DNA from: Melitaea cinxia
Lineage: Eukaryota; Arthropoda; Insecta; Lepidoptera; Nymphalidae
Assembly: GCF_905220565.1 (NCBI RefSeq)
Contig: NC_059419.1
Coordinates: 5,456,001 to 5,520,000, forward strand
DNA: 64,000 nt
Reading direction: 5' to 3'
Below, piece after piece: positions 23,895-35,499 of this stretch. Every line of letters begins with the position of its first letter. Position 1 is the first letter of the stretch. Below the pieces are notes generated by a model. The model was given only the letters and a program-made list of their open reading frames with translations, did no database searches and was not told the origin of the DNA. Made by a program: the position numbers and the translations under genes.

Positions 23895-26800
23895 GGAAGA
23901 AAAGATTCTTGAGTATTTCGAAAACGAAATCGAAAAATTTAAAGAACACCAGTTTCTGTTGAAAGAAAATAAACTTGGTCAAATAGTTAATCGATAGTTG
24001 AAATTATTAAAAAAATTGGGTCATCAACAGGAATTTTACTTGTCATAGGGATATAAAGCGTCTCTCACGTGACTATTTCTCGCCTTGCAACTGTCCTATT
24101 AAATATTGGTGATTATATGATTTATTTATTTCATATATTGACGATAAAGTTATCACCTTTTGTCTATTATCAAACTTCATCAAGTAAGCCTATAAAGATA
24201 TTTTTAAAGATATAATTTCGTGTGTAAAAATTAATCAAAAATCCATTAAATTGATAGGTATTGTAAAGTGAAGAACTGCACTGCAGTCGTATGCTTACAT
24301 AAAGCAGATATGCAGCGTTGAATCAATAGTTTCGTGACTGCAATTATTCAAACTTTGTATCAGTTAATAGCATTTATGTTGAGTCGTTTTTGTCTGTCTA
24401 TTTTGTTGTATCATTTGGCTAAAATATTAATTATATCTGGAATTATTTAATTAATATGCAGTCTGATAAAAAGGTCGCCGACTATTTTTTACCTGAACAA
24501 AAAAGATGTTTTGTTAATGTAAAAGTCACGCTGAGATTTGTAAAGATTTTACAATTGGGTTGTCTGGAAGAAATTGCTAAATAGCCATAAGGACTTATCC
24601 CCATTGTATTTCACAGTCTGTAAATGTTTTTAAATGTGTTTAATGTTTAAAATGTAGTTGTGGTGTACAATAAAGTATAAACAAATATGTATGGTAAAAT
24701 GTTATGCCCTATTTAAATAGTTATTTCACAAACGTGGTTTGTTAGAATGGAATATGTAGATCTTAAATGAAAGGTTTCGCTCTAAATCCTTCTTTTTCAA
24801 TGAAGACATGGTGTTTTCGTTCAGAGAGGAATCTGGTTCTCCAAAGTAGCAACAATAAAGATTTTTTTTCTCTTAACATCATTCACCAAATTCCGTCCTT
24901 CCTTCTTAAATTCGTACCTTCTTTAATTGTATTATAATTTTAAAATCTACTCATAATAGAATCTGTATTCTGGGGTATTGAAAACATCTGAGGGTTCCTT
25001 TTTACCATATTATCAATGTTGTCTCATCATAATCATCATCATCACCATCACTTTAGCCTAATACAGTCCACTGCTGGACATAGGCCTCCACAAGTTTGCG
25101 TCAAAAATGGAGTGAACTCATGTGTTTTGCCCATAGTCACCACGCCGGGCAGGCGGGTTGGTGACCGCGGGACTGGCTTGTTAACAATGTTGTCTACTTG
25201 AAGTTTATTTTTATTTCTTTTACTGTTCCAGGTCCGCTGTATGATCGAGGAGTATTACGACAATGGTGGCAAGAGTGGTCGGGGAGTCAACGGCAGTATG
25301 AACGGCGACGCCAGGAAGAACGGCATCTCTCTTACAGAGTTCGAAGAATTATGTGCTAACCTTAAAGCACAACAAGTAATTCTCACATAATACTAGTCTT
25401 TTTTGGAACAAATTAAGTATTTCATAATTTACAATCAATTTGCTTGCAAAGCTAACGCGATAGTTGTCTCAACATATATGATTAAAGCCCTAATATCAAA
25501 CAGATGCAATATTAGAATAATAGTTGTAACTATAATATACTCATCAATTACAATTTGGACAGTCTTAAGTTGCAGGATATAAAATGATTGGTTTTGATAA
25601 CAAAAGATGGTCCCCTTCAAGGAAGTGTAGAATCTACATAAACAATAACCTCCTACATTCGAACACTATTCAAACAAGTTTAGAGACGGAGTCCCTTTTG
25701 ATATATTATCTGTTTACATTAATAACGATTTATGGTCCTAAGTAGATTTTTTTTCGTACGTTGAGTTAGATCGAAGGTTTGAGAAACAAAAGTATTAATT
25801 GAATCTGATTAAAATAAATAACAATAACATTGTTGTCTCTTCGTGTTAAAAAATAGTGAATCACTGCTGTAACTTAGCCTAGTCACGCCCCATGACCAAT
25901 TAAACTGTAGTAAAATAGAACGCCGTGTTTAAATTGACCAATTGAATTAAGCTATTCATATATAGGCGTTCTAATTTACTATTATTTAAATTGTCAAGGG
26001 GCATTTCAGCATAGCGATAGTCACTATTTTCTTAAGTCGAATAGATTGTACTGATTATAGTTAATAGGTCTAAGTAGTAGCTAGTTTTCATATTTTGACA
26101 GTGAGCGATAAAAAATTGCTTTTCGTTTCTCTTTGGCAAAACTGTGACACTGTTTGATAGATGTTTCATATCGCTTGGATGGCTGCTAATTTTTTTTAGG
26201 CACGTGAGCCTTTTCCTCCCGTATTTGATTATTTGTTGCCTATTTGACCCAAGTAGAGTAGGTACAGGAGAGAAAGAGTTAAACATTCGAAATATATACG
26301 AATATAGTATGGTTTATAGAGTGAAAAGTACTAAAACGTAATTGAAATTATTTTAAGGTTTATTATAATATTTGTTGGAAATATTTTTTACTATGAAAAC
26401 ACAGTTAAAATAGTAGGTACAGGAGAGGAAGAGTTAACAAATTCGAAATATATACGAATATAGTATGGTTTATAGAGTGAAAAGTACTAAAACGTAATTG
26501 AAATTATTTTAAGGTTTATTATAATATTTGTTGGAAATATTTTTTACTATGAAAACTCGGTTAAAATACTTGATACTTATCGTAAGCTGCACGACCTAGT
26601 TCCAAGAAAATTTCATTTGAAACCTAGCTAGATAGATTTTCACTACTGTAGCCAACATACCATACACCACTATAGTAAATTTCATCGAAATCGTTTCGAA
26701 TCGTTCCTTTTCCATTACAAATATATATATATATTTTTATATGCAAATACAACAACCGCTCTAGTGTAGTGGTGTGAGTAGTCGTCTAAAATACCGACAG

Positions 26801-29800
26801 TTTGCAGGTTCGATCCCGCTCGGGTGGATATTTGTATTTGTAAAAAAAAAAAACAGTTTGGATGTTTGTCCTTGTGGGTTATTCCATCGTGCCTCGGAGA
26901 GCCCCTTAAGCCGTCGGTCCCAGTTGTTTTCATAAATACTTGATAGTGATCGGTGCTAGTAAGGAACATATCCGCCAACCGGCAGTGGAGCAGCGTGCTA
27001 GATTAAGCTCCAATTCTTCTCCTATATGGAGAAAGAGACCTATGCCCAGCAGTGGGATGTAACAGTCTGAATGCATATATATCATATGAAATCGTACTAG
27101 AAAACTAACGATCATTTCTTAGTTCGCTTGTTTATCATAAAAATTTATATCAGTTTTTATTCGTTGTTTAACTGTATTGTGTTTAATTTTAAGCCGTTAC
27201 ACACAATCGTAATCGCCTTAATACATAGCACGTGTCAATACGAAGCAGGGCAAGTCGATAATAAATTGTAACAAAGGTCGCTTAACGGGTTAACTGAATG
27301 TTAACGTGTTAAAAGGAATGACCCCTTATTATTAAGAAATTTAATATAAAGCTATTTATAAAGAACAGAAAAATAGTACTTTAAATATAATATTATAACT
27401 CCATTCGATTATAAAATAAGACTTTATGTTATCTCATATTTATAATGGAAATATCCAGCAAACAAGTATTGTTACTTGTTTACATAACGTTAACTTTTAG
27501 CTATCATACCCGCATACATTTCCAGTAAAAGGCGTACTAACTAAATATTTTGAAATAGTTTAGCTAATATTGCTTTCAAACGTATTTTTCATAGTCAGTC
27601 AGTTTAGGCTATTGCAGTCCACTGATGGACATAGGCCTCCTAAAGTTCGCGCTAGACATCTCTGTTTTCCGCAATCCTCATCCAGCCTACACCGGCAATC
27701 ATACGTATATCGACGGTCCAACGGGTCGGAGGACATCTCACACTGCTTTTGCCAAGACGCGGTCTCCAGGACACGTCTTCTCCAAAGACCATCGGTCCTG
27801 CGACGTGTATATTTCATATTATTTTGTTAAATATACATTTAACGAATGAACGAAATGTGTATTTGTTTATTTACGACTTTCAACCACCATGCCAACGTAG
27901 CTATAAACTCAGGTTATTTTATATTTAGTTAGACTATCATTAAAACTATCATAACCCGTCTCTAGTATTAACAATTGCAGTATGATATTTAAAATTATAT
28001 TCTATACATACAAAAATCCCATTAAATTCTACTTAGGTACTAATTCTGAAATATTTTTGCTACATATACGGTTTTTTGTTAATTTTCAGGTGTCGAGCAC
28101 ATTCAAACAGGCGGTCAGTAAAAAGGAGAACCTTGAACATTTAGGCGGCATGAGCGAAGCGTCGAGTGATGGTAAGTATATCATGAGACAGTTTACTTAT
28201 CATAATAATGATGAAACTTAATTTTAATCTATATGTGTCTGAAAATTGTAATGTTTATCAGAATTTCAAGTAATTAGATAAGTGAAAATAAAAATATTAT
28301 TATCTTATAAAAGTAATGTTATCATTCCATAATTTATTTTATAGGCGTTGTGTAAACTGAAACATTAACAATGCTATTTAATATATCTATATATCTATTT
28401 ATAATTAATACATTAAAAATCTTCCTGCTTCATCTTTGATTAATCTAGAAATCTCTAGCATGTTTAAGAATACAACATATCAAGATAACTTCTCTAGTGT
28501 GGTTAAGGATATTACGAGTACATACTGCTCAATTGGATTTTAATTGTAATAAATAGTATTTCGTTACGCATAATATCTTTCATACTCAATATGATTAGTC
28601 AATCTGAAAGTCTAACCTTTACTTGTTTCTTATGAAAAATGCCGTTAACGTTTATGACATAAATATTACATAGTTGATATAGCTCGACTTGTGCCTCTTC
28701 CGTACACAGTTCTTAGAATACAGTGTTAATGTCCTATTGATAAGCTAATTCACAGCATCAATAATTGATTCTGAATGAGAAGCTATTACTCGAATGAGCA
28801 GACAGTCGCTAAGCACATTTAAATGATAGTTATTCCATCCCGTATTAACGAAACAATATATTATTATGATAGTTTTGTTATAGTTTTATGTAATATATAT
28901 TTTTATTGTGGATGATAATTTGTATTTTTTGTGGTCGATATTGTTTATTAAACTGCTTCTTGTAGTATTAAATTCTGTTTAAAATCAGTTGTTACGAGTA
29001 TCAGTAATTTATGATAATCAAAATTCTTGCATTAAAAATATATTTTTTCACTTTTAAGCATGATTTGAAACTGGAAATGCTATTTCTATGGAAAAGCAAT
29101 ATTTACAAAAATAGACTATCGTAAGTCAATATTTTGCAATTTACAGACTTTGTCAAATCAAATTGGGTTGTCTAGAAGAAATGGGTAATAATCTGAAACT
29201 ATTTCTTATAATATTGACAACATTGGTAATATCACAGGCACAACACATTCCGTACGTCTTGAAGAACAAATGGCGTTCTCCGGCTGGATAAACAGCAATC
29301 TCGAACACGATCCCGACTTGAAGCATTTGCTACCCATAGATCCCGAGGGCAAACAACTATATGAAAAACTAAAAGACGGTCTCATTCTATGGTAAGTTGC
29401 CGTAGGACGTTTCTGTAAATATTAGAGCAACTCTGTGTCTATAAAGATATTTAAATACCTCTGAAACCAATACAAGATATTCGTATTCCACGATAAATCA
29501 ATAATACATAAGTTTGTCAATGTCAAAAATCTAATAACGTTTTAATTTGAAATGATTATATTTGCCAATGTCAAAAATCTAATAACGTTTTAATTTGAAA
29601 TGATTATATTTGCCAAATATTTTGTAGAGGATTTTACCTAGGAGAAAGAATAGGTTCTTTAGGAATAGGTAGGAAAAGAATAGGTTGTTCCAGACAAAAG
29701 CTTCTATGTATTGGATCGTTTTTATGTACTACTAGCTGACCCGGCGAACTTCGTATCGCCTAACAGTCGATTCTTTAATTTTATTAATTTTTTTTTAGAA

Positions 29801-32800
29801 TTTTTCTCTCCGTAAGAACCATCCTCGTACTTCAAGGAATATTTTAAAAAAAGAATTAGCGAAATCGGTCCAACCGTTCTCGAGTTTTGCGCTTAGCAAC
29901 ACATTCAGCGACTCATTTTTATATTATAGAAGATGTACTAGATATGTCATGTTTAATTTTTTTTATCTACAAAGTTCTTTTTGATGCAAATTACTGATAA
30001 AAGTTAAACAATTCTAGCAAAGTGATCAACCACTCCTGCCCAGACACAATCGACGAGAGAGCGATCAATAAGAAGAATCTGACGCTATACACCAAGCACG
30101 AGAACCTTACACTGGCGCTGGTGTCATCCCAGGCGATCGGTTGTAATATTGTCAATATTGATGCTCACGATTTGGCTAAAGGTGTGTACTAAATACATGT
30201 TTTTTTTAGATTAATTTTTGTGTTTACTTCATACTTTAGTTACTCGACTTCTTTGAGACATAACTTGATGTTTAATAGCCTATGTCATTTACAGAAACTG
30301 GTTAAGACAGATAGGTAATTTAAAAAATCGGTTAAGCAGATTCTAAATTCATAATTATCAAAAACAAACAGTTTCGCTTCCTAATTTATTTCTAATGCGT
30401 ACATATTAGACAAGTTTTTGAAGGAGAAAAATAAAACTACCTTCCATACATTCATTTTTCTTGAATTCCATTTTTGTTTAGGTTATTCATTAAGCAATGC
30501 TGCATCTTCTAGTCCTTGATTTTTTTTTAAATCAGCTCTTAATTGGCTTCGAAGGCCACTGCAAACTATAAAAGTTGTATTCGCCAATGTCTAGAAGAGT
30601 GGATATGGTAAATTGAGTTCAAAGTCAGCTAAACAATCAAAACTGGTATGATTATGAAAAAATGGTATATAGTCTTTTACAGTATATGTAAATATTTATG
30701 TTTTAACAGGTAAACCTCATTTAGTTCTTGGTCTTCTGTGGCAAATCATTCGAATCGGTCTGTTCAACCAGATCACATTGGAACACTGTCCTGGTCTCAC
30801 AGAATTGCTTAATGATCAGGTAAATTCTCATTGTAATGATACTTTTGGTTTCGTATTCAGAACTCATTAGATAATATAATGCTAGGTATTAAAATCATCT
30901 TTAAATTGTATGAGAATACAAATTTATGAAAAATATAAGTAAGCAAGCAAATTTGTTTTATATTTCATTGTTAAAGCATCAAAGGAATGACAAAGGCAAA
31001 AACAAAAACAATTTGGCCTTAGTTTAAGAAAATTGACCTCTTATCCTTAAATTAATAAGGACATCACATAACATTTTATGTATCGTTTTATTCAGGAACG
31101 TATCGAGGACCTGCTAGCTCTGTCCCCGGAGGCCATATTACTGCGCTGGGTGAACCACCAGCTGCAGAGCGCCGGAGTAACGCGACGCTGCACCAATTTC
31201 CAGCAGGATGTGGCCGACTCCGAGATCTACTCCTACTTGCTCAAGCAGATTGCTCCCGAGGATGCTGGGGTCACGCTAGATGCCTTGCGGGTGAGTGGTG
31301 TCTTTATTATTTTGTTATTTGTGTATTCAAGATATATTTTTGTGTATATACCCTCATATATGTATGTGTTTTACTATTATAATAAGTACAGTTTTGGGGG
31401 TATGTCATCTTGTCCACATATTTTTATGTTGGATTTGGAATAATATGGCTATTTACGACTAAAACAATGTTTATGGCGAAAAAATTCGGATACTTAAAAA
31501 TATCTGTATTTATGACTATAAAAAATCTTGCTATACTTATAATTATGTTGCAATATTATTGTAGTACAATTTCTAAATTGTGTTATAACACCCATATATT
31601 TTTATACTGTATTTATTTCTCTCTTATCTTATTTAATTTTATATCTTAAAAATCTTGCCTAAAATCTATAATATCCACTAAATATAACCTGATATATTGT
31701 CTAGGAGACAGACCTAATGCGTCGTGCAGAGGTAATGCTGCAACAGGCCGCGAAGCTGCGTTGCCGAGCCTTCGTGACTCCGGCCGACGTGGTGGGAGGG
31801 GTGTACAAGCTCAACTTGGCCTTCGTTGCTAATCTCTTCAACCAGCACCCTGGCTTACAGCGCCTCGATGATGGCCCCTACCACCAGCTCGATGAGACGA
31901 GAGAGGAAAAGAGTGAGTGTTGTGTTTTTTCGTTGTTGTTATTGGTGTACCTTTATTTTTAAAGCTAATTTAATTGGATTATTTCAGCTATCAAAAAACA
32001 AAACCGCATCATAATCGTTCTCTTCTATTGCCACAGATAAACGCGTGGAACTTGTAACAATCTTCTACACTTGTATTATATTGTTGTTGTATGTTGTATT
32101 GTTACTGTTTGTGTTATACGTAGTAAGTTCTATACTTATGTCTGATACTCCTGCAGCGTACCGCAACTGGATGAACTCGATGGGCGTGGCTCCTCACGTA
32201 AACTGGCTGTACTCCGACCTCACCGACGGGCTCGTCATCTTCCAGCTCTACGACATCATCAAACCCGGCATCGTCAATTGGAAGAAGGTAATAATTTACA
32301 TTTATTAATCACCAACAAAATATTATAATAAGTACACAGCAGTTTATGTTCAGGTGTAAACCCATTCTGGATCCTGTGTTGGTAGACTACTGCCTTTATT
32401 TGATTTTTTTTATGTATTCAGCTTAGACATGGTATGTTCTATACGAGTATGAAGGTAGGTTAGATTTAATTCATCATCAGATTGTCCATTTTATATACTA
32501 TTTTATATAGTGATGAAATTCAGAAAAAAGGTAGTCAAGTTACATAGTATGTTCTATATGTCTTCAAGAGCCTATCAAATAAAACATATGATTGAAAACT
32601 ACGAGTGTTAAAGGTTAATAAACAGGAGTGTTAAAGTTTGACGTTAGCGCTAACAGGAGTGTCAAAGATTAACTTTAACCTAGACGCTAGCCTTAAAGGT
32701 TAACGTTAACGTCACGCGGTCGCGGCTGTCCGCAGGTGCACCGGCAGTTCTCGAAGCTCCGCAAGTTCATGGAGCGCCTGGAGAACTGCAACTACGCGGT

Positions 32801-35499
32801 GGAGCTGGGCCGCGCGCTCGGCTTCTCGCTCGTCGGCATCGCCGGCGCCGACATCAACGAGGGGAACGCCACGCTCACGCTCGGTCAGTGCTGCCTGTGG
32901 CCTGCCGCGTGGCCTGCCTTGTGGTCTGCCGTGTGGCCTGCCTTGCGGTCTGCCTTGTGGCCTGCCTTGTGGCCTGCCTTGTGGCCTGCCTAGCGGTCTG
33001 CCTTGTGGCCTGCCTTGTGGCCTGCCTTGTGGCCTGCCTTACGGTCTGCCTTGTGGCCTGCCTTGTGGCCTGCCTTGTGGCCTGCCTTGCGGTCTGCCTT
33101 GTGGCTTGCCTTGTGGCTAGTCTTGTGGCCTACCTTGTGGCCTGCCTTGTGGCCTGCCTTGTGGCCTGCCTTGTGACCTGCCTTGTGGCCTACCTTGTGG
33201 CCTGCCTGCGCGGGGCTGGCGGCTGGGGCTGATAGTTTATAGGGAAGCGACGCGAATTGCCTGCTGTAACATAGCATATACAGGGTGTTCGACTCCCTAA
33301 CTACGTTTCTTCAAATAGGGGGTTCTGTAGGTGTTATATATCACGTTCCTCGTGAAAGAAAATATCCTAGTCTTTTTTTAAATTTTACTTGTTTAAATTT
33401 TATTTATCGAAGTCGAACTACCTGTATACACATTTCGTACAATAAATAGGAGAAACAGACGTTAATAACCCTAATTTAGCTTTACTGTATCTCTCCCATC
33501 AATATCCTTATCCCCTTTACCTGTTACTTCAAAATTTGTGGCTCTTGGTGCAATAACTTAACCACAATGACCATTTTGCAGATTATTACCATTAAAAAAA
33601 TCGAAGAGCTCTCTTTCTCCTTTTTTCTCTTCCAATCAATCTAAATGATTGATTGTGAAAACGTGTCTATTATTGCTTTTTTATTTTTGTATAAAATGAA
33701 ATATATTAATTTCTAATTACATAAAAATAAGTGAAAACGAAGTCATTAATAAATAAATACTGATTTAAATTAATTATAATTTCAGCTTTAATCTGGCAAC
33801 TCATGCGCGCGTACACCCTGTCTGTCCTGACTCGTCTGGCGAACACTGGCAACCCCATCATTGAAAAAGAAATCGTGCAATGGGTTAACAACAAGCTCAG
33901 CTCTGCTGGAAAAACATCTTCTATCAGGAGTTTCCAGGTCAGTTCTCGGATGGGAAATTTAAATAAGAGGCCGACAGTTTGAAAAATGTAATATAAAAAT
34001 TATTTAATTGATTACGTAAGCCAGTATAAAAATATTTTCATATTTTAACTACAAACTACAGTAAACATTCTCGTTTAAAAGATCTCTAAACTGTAAACAA
34101 ATACATAATTGCAAAAATATGCATAGTATATTATAATCAATAATATTATATATTCGAATAAAACATTATTTCTGAATTCAGGAATTAAAAAAAAAAAACT
34201 GTCAAATTAGAAATTTAAGATTCAAATATACTTTCACAGTCCGCCAAAGTGCGTAATATGATCACAAAATTGTATAGTATAATGTAGGTAACTCATGTAT
34301 GTATTTTAATTTACAGGATGAGGTATTGGCAGATGGTAAAGTGGTTTTGGACTTGATAGACGCGATCAAGCCTGGCGCAATCAACTACGATCTTGTATTA
34401 CACGGAGGAACTGAAGAGGTAATTTAATATATATTTTTTTGGCTAGCCCGTTAGCGCAGTTTGTAGTGGCCATGCTTTCTGCTCTGCTGGTTGTGGGTTC
34501 GATTCCCGCCCGAGTCTGCGTCTAATATTTGTATTTATTTATATACGTATTATTTATATGTGTATTTATTCAAAGAAGAATATTTTGCTATATCAGTCTG
34601 TTCTTACCTATAACACATTAAATTACTTACTATGGGAACAGCCTGTGTGTATATGTGTATATTATAAGATATATATCTTTTTTTAATGTTATAGAAATTC
34701 TCAATTATTGCAATTACAGTTCTATTTTCTTTAATTTAAAGTCTACAATATTTGTTCTAAAAGTACAAAAAAAAAAAATGTTTAAGATTGTGCCATTTAG
34801 TTGACTATTAATTTTTAATTAATTAATAAAAAACTATTAGATCAATTCATTTTTAATTTCCTTTATTTGAGTTCTTATTACTCAAGTAATACTTGTATGA
34901 AAACTAAGTAAGTACAATTTTTTTCATGGTTTTTAAAGTATTTCCAAGGCAAAGGGATCATAATTTACTATCATGATGAAATTCATGCTCTCTACTGGTC
35001 ACCTGAAAACTTGTAAATGTATTTGAGAACTTTGAAATTAAAATTCTTACTTTGATATTTTTTTAATATTTTATTGTAGTGAAATGTAATGTAAAACATT
35101 ATCGTAAGTTCTTGCCACGTGTATGTCATTTATGTATGTTAGTCAAGTTTAATGTAGTTATCACCCATAATTAAAGTTATACTTGACTTTACTGTTGTTG
35201 TATGATGTACATGAAATATTGTGTATACTTTGTTGGTGTTCTATAAATAAATAAGTAACCACTACTAATAAATTTTATCAGTTTATTTATCAAATTACTT
35301 AGTTATAAAATACTTATTTCAATTTCAGGATAACCTCGCAAACGCAAAATACGCGATATCAATGGCGAGGCGTTGTGGAGCTCGCGTGTACGCTCTGCCC
35401 GAAGACATTACTGAGAGAAAACCCAAGATGATAATGACGGTGTTCGCCTGCCTCATGGCGCTCGACTACATCCCCACCATGGACGCTCCCGTGCAGTAA
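23607..35499 (+). CDS. Fim: Fimbrin/plastin, actin-bundling protein (13 exons, N-terminus missing)
   Basis: Spliced coding exons: 23607-23693, 25232-25375, 28090-28171, 29238-29391, 30018-30181, 30710-30819, 31096-31290, 31705-31912, 32157-32287, 32736-32883, 33786-33937, 34317-34418 and 35329-35499. All junctions are GT..AG and in phase, giving 615 residues and a TAA stop. Order: EF-hand 1 (loop DTSGNGYIDLKE, all calcium-ligand positions filled, residues 2-13), a degenerate EF-hand 2 (about 39-70), then four calponin-homology domains at about 112-235, 258-365, 382-490 and 505-612, forming two actin-binding modules. Fimbrins are about 620-640 residues, so only about 15-25 N-terminal residues are missing. 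That exon is upstream in the window unrecognised, or outside it. Known family role: calcium-sensitive cross-linking of F-actin bundles in the cytoplasm. The GC-richer central exons contrast with AT-rich introns full of repeats. Identity is very secure. Confidence 0.95.
23770..23894. repeat. (TA)n microsatellite in fimbrin intron
   Basis: Long TA runs interrupted once by ACTTAGCAA near 23,817. Open frames here are Tyr-Ile repeats only. Confidence 0.9.
24540..24690 (+). repeat. Jockey/CR1-type LINE 3' end
   Basis: Contains GGGTTGTCTGGAAGAAATTG, AGCCATAAGGACTTATCC and GTTGTGGTGTACAATAAAGT, the usual LINE tail with a polyadenylation-like signal. A shred of the same (GGGTTGTCTAGAAGAAATGG) lies at about 29,163. 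Confidence 0.7.
25015..25180 (+). repeat. LINE-derived fragment in fimbrin intron
   Basis: (CAT)n is followed by CAGTCCACTGCTGGACATAG, GCCTCCACAAGTTTGCG and CACGCCGGGCAGGCGGG. The 'ctgctggacataggcc' block is a hallmark of a dispersed insect LINE 3' segment, also at 27,600 and 60,305. Confidence 0.65.
25232..25375 (+). CDS. Fim: Fimbrin exon b: EF-hand 2 region
   Basis: Acceptor TGTTCCAG, donor CAA|GTAATT, 48 codons, phase 0. The EF-hand 2 loop is expanded with a Gly/Asn-rich insert (NGGKSGRGVNGSMNGDARKN) before ISLTEFEEL, so calcium binding there is doubtful. Confidence 0.93.
26257..26568. repeat. 155-bp tandem duplication in fimbrin intron
   Basis: Two nearly identical units start GGTACAGGAGAG at 26,261 and 26,416. 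Both run through ATATATACGAATATAGTATG and AAGGTTTATTATAATATTTG. The few differences imply a recent duplication. Confidence 0.85.
26740..27075 (+). repeat. Full-length lepidopteran SINE in fimbrin intron
   Basis: tRNA-like head (CCGCTCTAGTGTAGTGGTGT, GCAGGTTCGATCCCGCTCGG). Body GTTTGTCCTTGTGGGTTATT, CCGTCGGTCCCAGTTGTTTT. Tail GGCAGTGGAGCAGCG and CCCAGCAGTGGGATGTAACA. About 335 bp. Confidence 0.8.
27595..27820 (+). repeat. LINE-derived fragment in fimbrin intron
   Basis: CAGTCCACTGATGGACATAG, GCCTCCTAAAGTTCGC, TTCCGCAATCCTCATCCAGC, CGACGGTCCAACGGGTCGGA. This is a common dispersed lepidopteran repeat of LINE type. It is open on both strands because of its GC-rich composition and is not a host exon. 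Confidence 0.6.
28090..28171 (+). CDS. Fim: Fimbrin exon c: linker
   Basis: Acceptor ATTTTCAG, donor GATG|GTAAGT, 27 codons plus 1 nt. Encodes the linker VSSTFKQAVSKKENL..ASSD between the EF-hands and CH1. Confidence 0.92.
28172..29237. other. Fimbrin intron, AT-rich, nothing recognised
   Basis: No repeat other than a LINE-tail shred near 29,163. Confidence 0.4.
29238..29391 (+). CDS. Fim: Fimbrin exon d: CH1 start
   Basis: Acceptor ATCACAG, donor CTATG|GTAAGT. Encodes GTTHSVRLEEQMAFSGWINS through LLPIDPEGKQLYEKLKDGLI, the conserved CH1 opening. Confidence 0.94.
29514..29614. repeat. 48-bp tandem duplication
   Basis: Two identical units beginning CAATGTCAAAAATCTAATAA at 29,518 and 29,566. 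Confidence 0.9.
29731..29937. repeat. Dispersed repeat 'CTAGCTGACCCGGCGAACTT', short copy
   Basis: Same ends as 12,334-12,634 with an internal deletion. Starts ACTAGCTGACCCGGCGAACT and ends TTTATATTATAGAAGAT. Confidence 0.75.
30018..30181 (+). CDS. Fim: Fimbrin exon e: CH1 middle
   Basis: Acceptor ATTCTAG, donor AAAG|GTGTGT. Encodes CKVINHSCPDTIDERAINKK through IVNIDAHDLAKG. Confidence 0.94.
30710..30819 (+). CDS. Fim: Fimbrin exon f: CH1 end
   Basis: Acceptor TTTAACAG, donor CAG|GTAAAT. Encodes KPHLVLGLLWQIIRIGLF, the last CH1 helix, and the start of the CH1-CH2 linker. Confidence 0.94.
31096..31290 (+). CDS. Fim: Fimbrin exon g: CH2 start
   Basis: Acceptor TTATTCAG, donor CGG|GTGAGT, 65 codons in phase 0. 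Encodes ERIEDLLALSPEAILLRWVN through DAGVTLDALR. Confidence 0.94.
31705..31912 (+). CDS. Fim: Fimbrin exon h: CH2 end
   Basis: Acceptor TTGTCTAG, donor AAGA|GTGAGT. Encodes ETDLMRRAEVMLQQAAKLRC, then FVTPADVVGG and NLAFVANLFNQHPGL. Confidence 0.93.
32157..32287 (+). CDS. Fim: Fimbrin exon i: CH3 start
   Basis: Acceptor CTCCTGCAG, donor AAG|GTAATA. Together with the previous exon it reads EEKTYRNWMNSMGVAPHVNW through KPGIVNWKK, the conserved CH3 opening. Confidence 0.94.
32736..32883 (+). CDS. Fim: Fimbrin exon j: CH3 middle
   Basis: Acceptor TGTCCGCAG, donor CTCG|GTCAGT. Encodes VHRQFSKLRKFMERLENCNY through INEGNATLTL. A 12-bp minisatellite starts within a few bases of its donor. Confidence 0.94.
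32885..33216. repeat. 12-bp intronic minisatellite beside a splice donor
   Basis: About 27 units of CTGCCTTGTGGC with variants (TTGCGGTCTG, TTACGGTCTG, TTGTGACCTG) begin within 7 nt of the fimbrin exon j donor. Some variants recur at 24-48 bp spacing, giving a higher-order pattern. Long open frames here (Ala-Cys-Leu-Val or Gly-His-Lys-Ala repeats) are artefacts. Confidence 0.92.
33277..33428. mobile_element. 150-bp MITE with TA flanks in fimbrin intron
   Basis: TACAGGGTGTTCGACT at the left pairs with AGTCGAACTACCTGTA at the right (2 mismatches), each flanked by TA. TA duplication and a CAGGGTG-type end fit a Tc1/mariner-like non-autonomous element. Confidence 0.65.
33786..33937 (+). CDS. Fim: Fimbrin exon k: CH3 end and CH4 start
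   Basis: Acceptor AATTTCAG, donor CAG|GTCAGT. Encodes ALIWQLMRAYTLSVLTRLAN, then EKEIVQWVNNKLSSAGKTSS. Confidence 0.94.
34317..34418 (+). CDS. Fim: Fimbrin exon l: CH4 middle
   Basis: Acceptor TTTACAG, donor GAG|GTAATT, 34 codons in phase 0. Encodes DEVLADGKVVLDLIDAIKPG through LHGGTEE. Confidence 0.94.
34441..34560 (+). repeat. tRNA-derived SINE in fimbrin intron
   Basis: GGCTAGCCCGTTAGCGCAGT, then GTTGTGGGTTCGATTCCCGC, CGAGTCTGCGTCTAATATTT. Same family as 54,412. Confidence 0.8.
35329..35499 (+). CDS. Fim: Fimbrin exon m: CH4 end and stop
   Basis: Acceptor AATTTCAG. Encodes DNLANAKYAISMARRCGARV through TVFACLMALDYIPTMDAPVQ, then TAA at 35,497-35,499. The ending matches the fimbrin C-terminus. 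Confidence 0.95.
   Translation, partial: DNLANAKYAISMARRCGARVYALPEDITERKPKMIMTVFACLMALDYIPTMDAPVQ

Noticed and set aside
27570..27849. Three overlapping open frames of 70-86 residues on both strands
   Set aside because: They lie in a GC-rich dispersed LINE fragment within a fimbrin intron; no splice phase or conserved gene pattern.
32885..33277. Long open frames on both strands coding Ala-Cys-Leu-Val or Gly-His-Lys-Ala repeats
   Set aside because: They arise from a 12-bp minisatellite whose length is a multiple of three; they begin inside the fimbrin intron and have no independent gene signals.
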